Below are positions 52,071 to 61,176 of a DNA stretch of 64,000 nt, piece by piece. Under the pieces are notes generated by a model. The model searched no databases and was not told where the DNA came from. It saw only the letters and a list, made by a program, of their open reading frames with translations. Source of the DNA: Actinomycetes bacterium (GTDB taxonomy: Bacteria > Actinomycetota > Acidimicrobiia > Acidimicrobiales > Palsa-688). Position 1 is the first letter of the stretch. Every line of letters starts with the position of its first letter. The DNA is taken from positions 1-64,000 of the forward strand of contig JAJYMB010000093.1 in NCBI GenBank assembly GCA_021787365.1. The letters run 5' to 3'. A program made the position numbers and the translations under genes.

Positions 52071-54137
52071 TTAGCGCCCGCGCAACAGCAACAGCGAGCG
52101 CGGTCCCACCGACACGGTGCGGCGAATGAGCCTGGGCTTGGGCCCCGCCGGCGCCGTCGAGAGCACTGCTTCCCATTTGGCGGGGCCCCGGGGGATCGTG
52201 AAGCGCACCGGCCCGTAGTGGGCGTTCAGGAGGAGGGCGAAGTGGTCGCTCGTGGTCTCGCCCCGGGCGTCGCCGATCCGGCGGCCGTCGAGGGCGACGC
52301 ACAGGGCCCGGGCGTTGGGGTTGTGCCAGTCGTCCGGTTCCATCTGCTTCCCATCGGGGCGGTAAAGCACGATCTGAGCAGGGCCGCCCTCAGGGCCACG
52401 GAGGAAGTCTCGGGGGCGGAGGGCGTGGTTGTCCCGGCGGAGCGCGATCGCCTCTTTCACGAACCCGAGCAGGTCCTTGTCGATGCCCTCCCAGTCGTGC
52501 CAGGACAGCTGGTTGTCCTGGCAGTAGGCGTTGTTGTTGCCCCGCTGGGTGCGGCCGATCTCGTCCCCCCCTAGGAGCATGGGCACGCCGGCCGAGAGCA
52601 GCAAGGTGGCGAGGAGGTTGCGTCGTTGCCGCTCTCGCAGGTCGAGGACCCCGGGGTCGTCTGTCGGGCCCTCGACGCCGCAGTTCCAACTCCGGTTGTC
52701 GTCCGTGCCGTCGGCATTGCCCTCGCCGTTGGCCTCGTTGTGCTTGGTGTTGTAAGAGGTGAGGTCGGCGAGGGTGAAGCCGTCATGCGCCGTCACGAAG
52801 TTGACGCTTGCCACCGGCCCCCGGTGGTCGGAACCGTATATGTCGGGGCTCCCTGTCAGGCGGAGCGCCAGCTCGCCGAGCGCCCCGTCTGCTCCACGCC
52901 AGAAGTCGCGCACGGCGTCGCGGTAGCGCCCGTTCCACTCCGACCAGCCCGGCGGGAAACCGCCAACCTGGTAGCCGGCGGTGTCCCAGGGTTCGGCGAC
53001 CAACTTGACGCGGGCGAGCACGGGGTCCTGGTGCACGAGGGCCAAGAAGGCGCTGTGCACGTCGACCTCGCCGCTCTGGCGGGTGAGGGCCGTGGCCAGG
53101 TCGAAGCGGAACCCGTCCACGTGCATCTCGGTCACCCAATAGCGGAGGGAGTCCATGATCAGCCGAAGTGCAGCCCGGTGGCCGACGTTCAAGCTGTTGC
53201 CGGTGCCGGTCGTGTCGAAGTAGTGCGCCCGGTCCCCCTCGACCAGCCGGTAATAAACAGGGTTGTCGATCCCCTTCAGCGAGAGCGTGGGGCCGAGGTG
53301 GTTGCCCTCGGCCGTGTGGTTGTAAACCACGTCCAAGAACACCTCGAGGCCGGCCCGGTGCAACGCCTTCACCATCTGCTTGAACTCGTTGACCTGCTGG
53401 CCGGCGCTCCCCGCTGAGCTGTAGGCCCCATGGGGGGCGAGGAAGGCGATGCTGTTGTAGCCCCAATAGTTGGAGAGGCCCCTCTTCAAGAGGTGCTCGT
53501 CGTGCACGAACTGGTGCACCGGGAGCAGTTCGACCGCGCTCACGCCAAGATCGGTCAAGTAACCGGTCACCGCCGGGTGGGCAAGGCCGGCGTAGGTGCC
53601 CCGGAGCTCGGGCGGGACGTCAGGGTGGAGCATCGTGAGGCCCTTCACGTGGGCCTCGTAGATGACCGTCTCGTCGAGGGGGATGTCGGGGGGTGAGTCG
53701 CCCTCCCAGTCGAAGTCCCTGCTCGTGACTATGCACTTCGGCATGGCGGCCGCGGAGTCTGCTGGGTTGGCCTCCATCGGGTCTGCGAGCTTGTGGCCGA
53801 AGACCTCCTCCCCCCACGCCACGTCCCCATCGACGGCTGTCGCGTGGGGGTCGAGCAGGAGCTTGGCCGGGTTGCAGCGCAGCCCTTCGGCCGGCACCCA
53901 CGGCCCGTGCACTCGAAGGCCGTAGCGCTGGCCCGGGCCAACGCCAACGAACAGCCCGTGCCAGACGTTCGCGGTGCGTTGGGGCAGCTCAAAGCGCTGC
54001 TCCTCGCCTGAGCTGTCGAAAAGGCACACCTCGACCGCTGTGGCCACCTCCGAGTAGACGGCGAAATTGGTGCCCTCGTCCGTCGGCGTAGCACCCAAGG
54101 GGAACGGGAGGCCCCGTCGAACTTCCACGGGGCCCAC
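52071..54137 (-). CDS. glgX: Glycogen debranching enzyme GlgX
   Basis: 688 residues, GTG start. It has a CBM48 N-domain followed by a GH13 barrel. FLDVVYNHTAEG is region I, MHVDGFRFDLATAL carries the nucleophile Asp, VAEPWDTAGYQVGGFP the acid Glu, and NFVTAHDGFTLADL the third carboxylate. It cuts alpha-1,6 branches of phosphorylase-limit glycogen. It lies upstream of no other glycogen gene here and follows glpK on the same strand with a 33-bp gap. Length is normal for the family. Confidence 0.95.
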   Translation of the reverse strand: MGPVEVRRGLPFPLGATPTDEGTNFAVYSEVATAVEVCLFDSSGEEQRFELPQRTANVWHGLFVGVGPGQRYGLRVHGPWVPAEGLRCNPAKLLLDPHATAVDGDVAWGEEVFGHKLADPMEANPADSAAAMPKCIVTSRDFDWEGDSPPDIPLDETVIYEAHVKGLTMLHPDVPPELRGTYAGLAHPAVTGYLTDLGVSAVELLPVHQFVHDEHLLKRGLSNYWGYNSIAFLAPHGAYSSAGSAGQQVNEFKQMVKALHRAGLEVFLDVVYNHTAEGNHLGPTLSLKGIDNPVYYRLVEGDRAHYFDTTGTGNSLNVGHRAALRLIMDSLRYWVTEMHVDGFRFDLATALTRQSGEVDVHSAFLALVHQDPVLARVKLVAEPWDTAGYQVGGFPPGWSEWNGRYRDAVRDFWRGADGALGELALRLTGSPDIYGSDHRGPVASVNFVTAHDGFTLADLTSYNTKHNEANGEGNADGTDDNRSWNCGVEGPTDDPGVLDLRERQRRNLLATLLLSAGVPMLLGGDEIGRTQRGNNNAYCQDNQLSWHDWEGIDKDLLGFVKEAIALRRDNHALRPRDFLRGPEGGPAQIVLYRPDGKQMEPDDWHNPNARALCVALDGRRIGDARGETTSDHFALLLNAHYGPVRFTIPRGPAKWEAVLSTAPAGPKPRLIRRTVSVGPRSLLLLRGR

Positions 54138-54170
54138 GGTAGCGGGCGAGGGACCGGACGCCAGTTCGCC

Positions 54171-55682
54171 CTACGAGGTCCCGGCCCAGCCGAGGCTCCG
54201 CTCGACGGCCTTCTTCCAGCCGGCGTACGCAGACTCGCGCTGGTCTTCGCTCCAGCCAGGCTCGAAGCGCCGCCCCTCGCGCCAGAGCCGGCGCAGCTCT
54301 CCGGGGCCCGACCAGAAGCCAACCGAGCAACCAGCGGCGAACGCGGCGCCGAGGGCGGTCGTCTCGGCGACGGCAGGCTTGGACACCGGGGTACCGAGGA
54401 TGTCCGCCTGCAACTGCATGCAGAGGTCGTTGGCCGTCACGCCCCCGTCCACCTTGAGCACCCCGAGCGTCCTACCCAGGTCTTTTTCCATGGCGAGCAC
54501 GACGTCGCGGGTCTGGAAGCAGATCGCCTCCAAAGCCGCCCGGGCCAGGTGCGCCTTGGTCGTAGCTCGGGTGAGGCCGACAATGACGCCCCGGGCGTCG
54601 GGTCGCCAGTAGGGGGCGAAGAGACCCGAGAAGGCCGGCACGAAGTACACGCCGGCGCTGTCTGGCACCTGGGCGGCGAGCTCCTCGGTTTCAGCGGCAG
54701 AACGGATGAGCCCGAGCTGGTCCCTCATCCACTGGAGCGCCGAGCCCGTGACCGCCACCGAGCCTTCGAGGGCGTAAACCGCCGGCGACCCGCCCCATTG
54801 GTAGCAAAGAGTGCTGAGCAACCCGCTCGCCGAACGCACGATGTCCCGGCCGGTGTTGAGGAGGAGGAAGTTGCCGGTCCCGTAGGTGTTCTTGGCCTCT
54901 CCGGGCTCCAGGCACACCTGGCCCACCATCGCCGCGTGTTGGTCGCCGAGGTCCGACGCCAGGGGGACGGGCCGCACCTGGGAGAGGCCGAACGTCGCCT
55001 CGCCGAAGCTGCCTGTCGAGGGGCGGATCTCGGGCAAAAGGCCCGGCGCCACCCCGAAGACCTCGAGCAACTCCTCGTCCCAAGCCAGTGTGCGCAGGTC
55101 CATGAGCATGGTGCGGCTGGCATTGGTGACATCAGTCACGTGAAGGCCGCCATTCGGGCCCCCGGTCAGGTTCCAGATGAGCCAGCTGTCCACCGTCCCG
55201 AAGCAGGCCGTCCCCGCCAGCACCGCCGCGCGCAAGTCTTCGACGTTGTCGAGCGCCCAGCGGAGCTTGCCGGCCGAGAAATAAGTCGAGGGTGGCAAAC
55301 CCGTCTTGTCGCGGACCAACTCGGCTCTGCCGCTCTGTCGCAAGGCTTCGATGACGCCCTCCGAGCGGGTGTCTTGCCACACGATGGCGTTGGTGAAAGG
55401 GCGGCCGGTCTGGCGGTCCCAGACGACGGTGGTCTCCCTCTGGTTGGTCAAACCGACTGCGGCTAGGTCCACGAGCCCGAGGCCCGCCTTGTCCAGGGCG
55501 CCGGCGACGGCCGCCCCGGTCCGCTCCACGATCTCCTGGGGGTCGTGCTCCAGCCAGCCCGGGCGCGCCATCAGCTGGCGGTGCTCGATCTGCTCGCGGG
55601 CCACCTCCTGGCCCTCGTGGTCGAAGACCATAAAACGGGTGCTCGTCGTCCCCTGGTCGATCGACCCCACGAACTCCGGCAC
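54171..55682 (-). CDS. glpK: Glycerol kinase
   Basis: 503 residues, GTG start. FGGY-family kinase with [16 protein letters not shown] at the N-terminus, [17 protein letters not shown], the glycerol-site segment WQDTRS and a C-terminal [20 protein letters not shown]. It makes sn-glycerol 3-phosphate from glycerol and ATP. The divergent glpD product oxidises it next. No ribosome-binding site is seen; TAGCCT lies exactly 6 nt before the GTG, so the message is probably leaderless. The 31-bp glpK-glpD gap must hold both promoters' downstream parts. Confidence 0.96.
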   Translation of the reverse strand: MPEFVGSIDQGTTSTRFMVFDHEGQEVAREQIEHRQLMARPGWLEHDPQEIVERTGAAVAGALDKAGLGLVDLAAVGLTNQRETTVVWDRQTGRPFTNAIVWQDTRSEGVIEALRQSGRAELVRDKTGLPPSTYFSAGKLRWALDNVEDLRAAVLAGTACFGTVDSWLIWNLTGGPNGGLHVTDVTNASRTMLMDLRTLAWDEELLEVFGVAPGLLPEIRPSTGSFGEATFGLSQVRPVPLASDLGDQHAAMVGQVCLEPGEAKNTYGTGNFLLLNTGRDIVRSASGLLSTLCYQWGGSPAVYALEGSVAVTGSALQWMRDQLGLIRSAAETEELAAQVPDSAGVYFVPAFSGLFAPYWRPDARGVIVGLTRATTKAHLARAALEAICFQTRDVVLAMEKDLGRTLGVLKVDGGVTANDLCMQLQADILGTPVSKPAVAETTALGAAFAAGCSVGFWSGPGELRRLWREGRRFEPGWSEDQRESAYAGWKKAVERSLGWAGTS

Positions 55683-55713
55683 CGCCCAAGGCTACGCTCC
55701 TCCGAGGTGAACC

Positions 55714-57510
55714 ATGGCTGACCAGTCGAGTGCCCTGTCGCCCGAGAGGCGTGGTAGCGACCTGGCCAAAATGGCCGGCGAACAGTTCGACGTGCTCGTG
55801 GTGGGCGGCGGCATCACGGGGGCGGGTGCGGCGCTCGACGCAGCCACCCGGGGTCTCTCGGTCGGCTTGGTCGAGGCCCAGGACTGGGCCGCGGGCACTT
55901 CGAGCCGGTCGAGCAAGCTCGTCCACGGGGGGCTGCGCTACCTCCAGATGCTCGACTTCCATCTCGTTCACGAGGCGCTGCGGGAACGGTCGTTGCTGCT
56001 CGGGAGCCTCGCGCCTCATCTGGTGCACCCAGTTGCGATCCTCTACCCCCTGCGCCGGCCGGTTGTCGAGCGGGTGTACGTCGGCGCCGGGGTAGCGCTC
56101 TACGACTTGCTGGCCTTCTCGGCGAACGGCGGCCGCTCCCAGCGCGGTGGCCTGCCCTGGCACCGGCACCTTTCGAAGCGCCGGGCGCTCGAACACGCCC
56201 CTGCACTGCGCCAAGACGCCCTTAGCGGCGCCGTGGTCTACTACGACTGCCAGGTAGACGACGCCAGGTTGGTGGTCGAGGTCGTCCGTACCGCTGCCAG
56301 TTACGGCGCCCTGGCGGTTACGAGGGCGCCGGTCATCGGGTTCCTGCACGAGGGCGGCAGGGTGGCCGGCGCGACGGTGCGCGACGCCGAGAGCGGGAAA
56401 ACCTACGAGGTGCGGGCCAAGGTGACGGTCTGCGCCACGGGGCCGTGGACCGAGGAGACGGAAGCCTTGGCCGGCCACGGGCGAAGCGTGACGGTGAGGC
56501 CGTCCAAAGGGGCACATATCCTCGTCCCGAGGGACCGGCTCGATGCCGGCAGCGGGCTCATCCTGCGGACCGAGAAGAGCGTGCTCTTCGTCCTTCCCTG
56601 GGGAGAACGCCAGTGGATCGTCGGGACCACGGACACGGATTGGCCTTATGCCAAGGAACGGCCGCTCGCCACCTCCGCCGACGTCGGCTACATCCTCGCC
56701 GAACTGAACAGCGTCCTCGAACACCCCCTCGGCAAAGACGACGTCGTCGGGGTCTACGCCGGGCTCCGCCCGCTCGTCGCCGGCAAGGGGGTCGTCCGCG
56801 GGCCGGGAGAGGAGCGCAGGGGGACGGGGAGCGGGGAAGCACCTAGCGAGGTCGAGGAGACCACCAAGCTCTCACGCGAGCACGCTGTGGGCAGGCCCGC
56901 GCCGGGCCTGGTAGTGGTCTCGGGTGGCAAGTACACGACCTACCGGGTCATGGCATCTGACGCCATCGACGCCGCCGTGGTTGAAGGCGGGCTCCACGCC
57001 CTCAGCTGCCGAACCGCCAAGATCCCCCTGCTCGGCGCGCGCGGCCTGAACGCCGCCCGTGAAGGGCGCGACACCTTGGCCCGCGAGTCCGGCCTGCCCG
57101 GGGCCACGATCGAGCGCCTGCTCGGCCGCTACGGTTCGCTCCTCACGGAGGTGCTCGCCCCGATCAAAGGCGCCCCGTCGCTGGCAGCACCTTTGGCCGG
57201 CGCCTCCGGTTACCTGCAGGCCGAGGTCGCCTACGCCATGTCCCACGAGGGCGCCCGGCACTTGGACGACGTGCTCTCCCGGCGGACGCGCCTGGCGATA
57301 GAGAGCCCCGACCGGGGGACCGGGTGCGCCGAGGAGGTCGGGGAGCTGATGGCCGGGCTCCTCGGCTGGGACCGAGCGACCTTGGCTGCCGAGCTGACGG
57401 CCTACTCCCGAGAAGCGGAACTATGGACGAGGGCGGCACGCGAAGCCGGCGACGACGCCGAGGCCGCGCGCTTGGCCGCGGAGGTGCCGGCCCTGCTCCC
57501 GGTGCCTTGA
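55714..57510 (+). CDS. glpD: Glycerol-3-phosphate dehydrogenase (FAD, GlpD)
   Basis: 598 residues. The FAD-binding motif VLVVGGGITGAGAALDAATRG is followed by the GlpD signature TSSRSSKLVHGGLRYLQ and IVGTTDTDWPYAKE. A C-terminal DAO_C domain extends past about residue 420. It oxidises glycerol 3-phosphate to dihydroxyacetone phosphate at the membrane and feeds electrons to quinones. GAGGTG precedes the ATG. Divergent from glpK. Confidence 0.95.
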   Translation: MADQSSALSPERRGSDLAKMAGEQFDVLVVGGGITGAGAALDAATRGLSVGLVEAQDWAAGTSSRSSKLVHGGLRYLQMLDFHLVHEALRERSLLLGSLAPHLVHPVAILYPLRRPVVERVYVGAGVALYDLLAFSANGGRSQRGGLPWHRHLSKRRALEHAPALRQDALSGAVVYYDCQVDDARLVVEVVRTAASYGALAVTRAPVIGFLHEGGRVAGATVRDAESGKTYEVRAKVTVCATGPWTEETEALAGHGRSVTVRPSKGAHILVPRDRLDAGSGLILRTEKSVLFVLPWGERQWIVGTTDTDWPYAKERPLATSADVGYILAELNSVLEHPLGKDDVVGVYAGLRPLVAGKGVVRGPGEERRGTGSGEAPSEVEETTKLSREHAVGRPAPGLVVVSGGKYTTYRVMASDAIDAAVVEGGLHALSCRTAKIPLLGARGLNAAREGRDTLARESGLPGATIERLLGRYGSLLTEVLAPIKGAPSLAAPLAGASGYLQAEVAYAMSHEGARHLDDVLSRRTRLAIESPDRGTGCAEEVGELMAGLLGWDRATLAAELTAYSREAELWTRAAREAGDDAEAARLAAEVPALLPVP

Positions 57511-57579
57511 CGGGCAGGCTTACGAGCGACGGTACCGTGGCGCTGCCACGGCCGAAAGGTGAACCGAAGAGGAGGCAGC

Positions 57580-57822
57580 GTGCAAGACTTGGAGATAGTC
57601 AACGAGATCCACAGGCTGGTCGAGCAGGAACACAGCCTCGAACGGTCCCACGAGGGCTTGGAGCTCTCTGTCGACGAGCAGGGCCGGCTCCGCCGTATCG
57701 AAGAGACGCTCGACCAGTGCTGGGACCTCTTGCGCCAAAGGCGGGCTCGACGCGCGGCAGGCCAAGACCCCGACAGCGCCGAAGTGCGGCCGAGGGACAT
57801 CGTCGAGGGCTACCGCCAGTAA
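57580..57822 (+). CDS. DUF2630 family protein
   Basis: 80 residues, predicted all-helical and probably coiled-coil. EIVNEIHRLVEQEHSLE opens it, and the family signature LDQCWDLLRQRRARRAAGQDPD comes near the end, followed by VRPRDIVEGY. DUF2630 proteins are small actinobacterial proteins of unknown role. The GTG at 57580 is chosen because AGAGGAGG ends 4 nt upstream; a GTG 21 bp earlier would put that ribosome-binding site inside the gene. Confidence 0.9.
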   Translation: MQDLEIVNEIHRLVEQEHSLERSHEGLELSVDEQGRLRRIEETLDQCWDLLRQRRARRAAGQDPDSAEVRPRDIVEGYRQ

Positions 57823-57829
57823 GGCGCAG

Positions 57830-58636
57830 GTGCAGCCGTCACAGGCGCCTGCCGGGCTGCTTCTCAGTGTGGCCCTACTGGCCGCTGCCACACTGGGAGG
57901 GCTCACATCGGTAGCGTCGGCGGCCGTGGGTACCCAAGCGGGCGCGGGCGACGGGATGTCCGCTCAAAGTGCCCAACCGGGCTACCAGAGCCGCCGAGGC
58001 GAGCACGCCTGCAGGCTCAACCTGGTAGAGAGGCTCCGGACCACCCTCGGCGCGGCTCAGCTGATGACCGTGGAGGCGAGCGGCTTCGGCACGAGCGTGG
58101 CCGTCGTGGAGACGTGGTCGCGCGAAGGAGGCTGCTGGCAAGCTGCCGGCGGACCGTGGCCGGCACTGATCGGCGCCAATGGTTTCTCCAACCACCACCG
58201 GGAGGGAGACGCGACCACCCCTGCGGGCATCTACCGCATTGCCCCCACCGTCTACGGCAACGACCCCAACCCCGGCTACCGCGGCCCCTACCACCGCCTG
58301 GTGTGCGGCGACTGGTGGGACGAGGACCCGACCTCGCCCACCTACAACAGCTTCCAGCACGTCCCCTGTGGGGTGGAGCCGTCCTTCGGGCGCAAGAGCG
58401 AGGCGCTTTGGACCGAGGGCCTCTACTACCCGAGCTTCGCCGTCGTCGAGTACAACATGCACCCGGTCGTTCCCTATGCCGGGTCGGGGATATTCGTCCA
58501 CGCCGCCACGGGGGCGCCGACCCTCGGCTGCGTCAGCATCCCCAAAACTGACCTGGACAGGTTGTTGCGCTGGCTCGACCCGGCGAAGGCCCCGGCGATC
58601 GCGATGGCCCCCGCGAGCGAGTTGGAGGGCTTGTGA
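57830..58636 (+). CDS. Secreted L,D-transpeptidase-like protein (YkuD-type)
   Basis: 268 residues, GTG start. A signal peptide or anchor (LLLSVALLAAATLGGLTSVASAA) precedes the catalytic domain. The active-site motif reads HAATGAPTLGCVSI, with His224 and Cys234, as in YkuD and related ErfK-type peptidoglycan cross-linking enzymes. A WPALIGANGFSNHHREGDATTPAG segment fits the substrate side. It acts outside the cell on peptidoglycan. It starts 8 bp after the DUF2630 stop, so they may be co-transcribed. Confidence 0.85.
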   Translation: MQPSQAPAGLLLSVALLAAATLGGLTSVASAAVGTQAGAGDGMSAQSAQPGYQSRRGEHACRLNLVERLRTTLGAAQLMTVEASGFGTSVAVVETWSREGGCWQAAGGPWPALIGANGFSNHHREGDATTPAGIYRIAPTVYGNDPNPGYRGPYHRLVCGDWWDEDPTSPTYNSFQHVPCGVEPSFGRKSEALWTEGLYYPSFAVVEYNMHPVVPYAGSGIFVHAATGAPTLGCVSIPKTDLDRLLRWLDPAKAPAIAMAPASELEGL

Positions 58637-58710
58637 CCCGCTTGTGAGCGGCCTGGGAGCTGGGCGTGCCGGCTCGCGGACCGGGACCGGGAGGTCTTGC
58701 GCTAAACCGG

Positions 58711-58968
58711 ATGATGATGGCGAAGGCTGACTTCGGCTCGGAGGAAGAGTTGATTGCGACGGTACGGCGCGACCTCGGCGACGTCGAGAGCGCTCTCGCC
58801 AAGCTCGAAGAAGGTACTTACGGGGTCTGCGAGACCTGTGGTGAGCCGCTCGGCGAGGAGCGGCTCTCGTCATCGCCGGCCGAGCGCTTCTGCGCCGGTC
58901 ACGAGCGTCCGCCCAGTCATCCCTCGTTGGACAGAGATTCAGGGCGGGCTCAGGACGTTCACAGGTAA
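58711..58968 (+). CDS. DksA/TraR-type zinc-finger protein
   Basis: 85 residues. A helical hairpin (DLGDVESALAKLEEGTYG) leads into the zinc finger VCETCGEP...RFCAGH. Ligands are Cys40, Cys43 and Cys61, while the fourth is His64 in place of the usual Cys, a C3H version. Such proteins bind near the secondary channel of RNA polymerase in the DksA family, though short actinobacterial members are poorly known. The start is uncertain: three ATG codons in a row begin at 58711, and a GTG at 58666 is also in frame. Confidence 0.75.
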   Translation: MMMAKADFGSEEELIATVRRDLGDVESALAKLEEGTYGVCETCGEPLGEERLSSSPAERFCAGHERPPSHPSLDRDSGRAQDVHR

Positions 58969-59032
58969 AGGACGTTGAGTGGGAAGAAGAAGAGGGACGG
59001 TGCGTCCCTCGCCAGGTGAGCCGGAGGCAGAT

Positions 59033-60721
59033 ATGAGCGACCGAGAACGGTGGCCTCACCAAGAAGGTGCTGGCCATGGCGGGCGTCCGGACGCGGCGGC
59101 GGGTACGGGCGACGGGGCACGGCCGGGGGCGGTACCCACCCGCCCCGCCATGGCCGACACGGCACCCACCTGGCCCGGCGAGCGCGATGCGCTCACCGCC
59201 CCGGGCAGCGAGACAACTAAAGGGGCTGGTCACCGCACGCCCACGTCCCCGCTTTATGCAGAGACCGAACCGACCCCACCGACGTGGCCTGCCGGGGCCA
59301 TGGGCGCCGTAAGTGACCGCGGCCCTTGGTACGGCTCGGGGAGCTACGGCCCTCCTCCCGGTACCCCACCTGGGTACGGTGCGGGCGGGTACGGTGCGGG
59401 CGGGTACGGTGCGGGCGGGTATGGCCCCACGGGTTATGGCGGAGGTGGGTACCGCCCGCCGCCGTACGGCCCCCCACCGTCGCCGCAGCGGCACGTCGGG
59501 CCACCCACGGGCCGTCCCTCGGGGACAGCACGGGGCCGCGCCCTGCGTTCGGCAGCGGGAGTCCTGGTGGTGGTGGCTGCCGCGGCCGCCGGCGCTGGCA
59601 TCAGCCGGGTGGCGTGGCCGGCGAGCAAGACAACGGGCGGCGCTTTCCCCTCTTCGGGGACGAGCAACCCGACCGCACCAGGCTCGGCCGCTCAGGGATC
59701 CAGCGGCTCGGCCGCTCAGGGATCCGGCGGCCCGGCCAACGTCGCCGCGATAGCCGCCGCTGTCGACCCTGCCATCGTGGACGTCAACGTCTCGTTCGGC
59801 TACAACAACGCCGCCGGCGCCGGCACCGGCATGGTGCTGAGCCCGGACGGTCTCGTGCTCACCAACAACCATGTCATCGACGAGTCCACCAAAGTGAGCG
59901 CGACCGACATCGGCAACGGCAGGACCTACAGCGCCACCGTGCTCGGCTACGACAACATCCACGATGTCGCCCTCTTGCAGCTACAGGGCGCGTCCGGGCT
60001 GGCCACGGTCAAGATCGCGAGCTCGCCGGCGGCAGTCGGGCAACAGGTGGTCGCTATCGGCAACGCCGGCGGGACGGGAGGGGCGCCGAGCAGCGCCAGC
60101 GGCACGGTCATAGCCCTCCACCAGGACATAACCGCCTCGGACGCGCTCACCCACACCTCGGAGAACCTGTCGGACATGATCGAGACGGACGCCGCCATAC
60201 AGGAGGGCGACTCCGGGGGGCCGCTCGTCAACACCGCCGGCGAAGTCATCGGGATGGACACAGCAGCTTTGGCGAGCTTCGCGTTTGCCCAACAGGGGAC
60301 CCAGGGCTTCAGCATTCCCATCGACCGGGCGCTCGCCATCGCACATGCGATCGAGGCGGGAAAGGGCACGAGCGACATCCACGTCGGGGCGACAGCCTGG
60401 ATGGGCCTGCAGTTGGTCTCGGCGGGCAGTTCCAACACCTTCCAGTTCCCCAACGGCTCCCCCACCACCCAGCAACCGGCTACCAGCGCCACCGGTCTCG
60501 AGGTCTACCAGTCCGTCAGCGGCACGCCGGCGGCCCAAGCCGGGCTCGCCCAGGGTGACATCCTCACCAGCCTAAATGGCACGTCGCTCACCTCTTTCAA
60601 ACAACTCTCCCACCTGATGACCCGCTACCACCCGGGCGACAAGGTGAAAGTGGCCTGGGTGACCCCGACAGGCCAACCGGAGTCGGCGACCATCACTCTG
60701 GCGAGCGGCCCCCCCGACTAG
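59033..60721 (+). CDS. HtrA/DegP-like membrane-anchored serine protease with PDZ domain
   Basis: 562 residues. A cytosolic Gly/Pro/Tyr-rich N-terminus (to about 165, including GYGAG repeats) precedes one membrane helix (GVLVVVAAAAAGAGI). The S1C protease domain follows, with the triad His280 (TNNHVID), Asp311 (IHDVALLQL) and Ser394 (EGDSGGPLV). A C-terminal PDZ has GLAQGDILTSLNGT. It degrades or processes misfolded proteins outside the membrane. GGAGG lies 5 nt before ATG 59033. The N-terminus is encoded in part by three exact 15-bp repeats at 59372-59416. Its stop TAG is shared in CTAG with the convergent vsr. Confidence 0.92.
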   Translation: MSDRERWPHQEGAGHGGRPDAAAGTGDGARPGAVPTRPAMADTAPTWPGERDALTAPGSETTKGAGHRTPTSPLYAETEPTPPTWPAGAMGAVSDRGPWYGSGSYGPPPGTPPGYGAGGYGAGGYGAGGYGPTGYGGGGYRPPPYGPPPSPQRHVGPPTGRPSGTARGRALRSAAGVLVVVAAAAAGAGISRVAWPASKTTGGAFPSSGTSNPTAPGSAAQGSSGSAAQGSGGPANVAAIAAAVDPAIVDVNVSFGYNNAAGAGTGMVLSPDGLVLTNNHVIDESTKVSATDIGNGRTYSATVLGYDNIHDVALLQLQGASGLATVKIASSPAAVGQQVVAIGNAGGTGGAPSSASGTVIALHQDITASDALTHTSENLSDMIETDAAIQEGDSGGPLVNTAGEVIGMDTAALASFAFAQQGTQGFSIPIDRALAIAHAIEAGKGTSDIHVGATAWMGLQLVSAGSSNTFQFPNGSPTTQQPATSATGLEVYQSVSGTPAAQAGLAQGDILTSLNGTSLTSFKQLSHLMTRYHPGDKVKVAWVTPTGQPESATITLASGPPD

Positions 60722-61176
60722 CGCTGGCGCCCGCGAAGGCGCCCCACGACCACAGCTTGAACCCGTAAGGCGGCGGCCTCCGCACCTCCGCCCGCGAGCT
60801 CATGCTCCCAGATGCGGACGACTTGCCACCCCGCCAAAGCGAGGAGCTGGTCCGTCTCGCGGTCGCGCCGGCGGTTGCGGTCGATCTTCGCCGGCCAGTA
60901 CCACCCGTTGACGTCGTGGCGGCGCTGGCCGTGCTCGGGGCAACCGTGCCAGAAGCAGCCATCGACGAAGACCGCCGTGCGGGCGGGGCCGAACACTATG
61001 TCAGCCTGGCGACGGAGCCCCGGCAGGGGCGGACGGTTGAGCCGGTAGCGCAGGCCAAGAGCAAAAAGTTCACGGCGCAACGCCATCTCGGGAGCCGTGC
61101 CCTCCCTCTTCTGCACGCTCATCCGCCGGCGGACGGCCTCGCTCGAGGCGAAGGGTCGGCGCCAGCGCTCCATCAA
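60718..61176 (-). CDS. vsr: Very short patch repair endonuclease (Vsr)
   Basis: 152 residues. The Vsr fold is evident: RMSVQKREGTAPEMALRREL at the N-terminus, QADIVFGPARTAVFVDGCFWHGCP with the catalytic Asp and zinc-binding residues, NGWYWPAKIDRNRRRDRE and the WQVVRIWEHE ending. It nicks beside T:G mismatches produced by deamination of 5-methylcytosine. No cytosine methyltransferase is in the window. The start overlaps the stop of the phosphatase gene by 4 bp (ATGA), an unexpected operon partner. Confidence 0.93.
   Translation of the reverse strand: MMERWRRPFASSEAVRRRMSVQKREGTAPEMALRRELFALGLRYRLNRPPLPGLRRQADIVFGPARTAVFVDGCFWHGCPEHGQRRHDVNGWYWPAKIDRNRRRDRETDQLLALAGWQVVRIWEHELAGGGAEAAALRVQAVVVGRLRGRQR

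Noticed and set aside
51775-52074. A 99-codon gene between ykoC and glgX
   Set aside because: It reads through two inverted repeats, has no ribosome-binding site or domain, and is better explained as a terminator or repeat region.
52626-53417. Plus-strand open frame opposite glgX
   Set aside because: Antisense to conserved GH13 motifs and without any recognisable domain.
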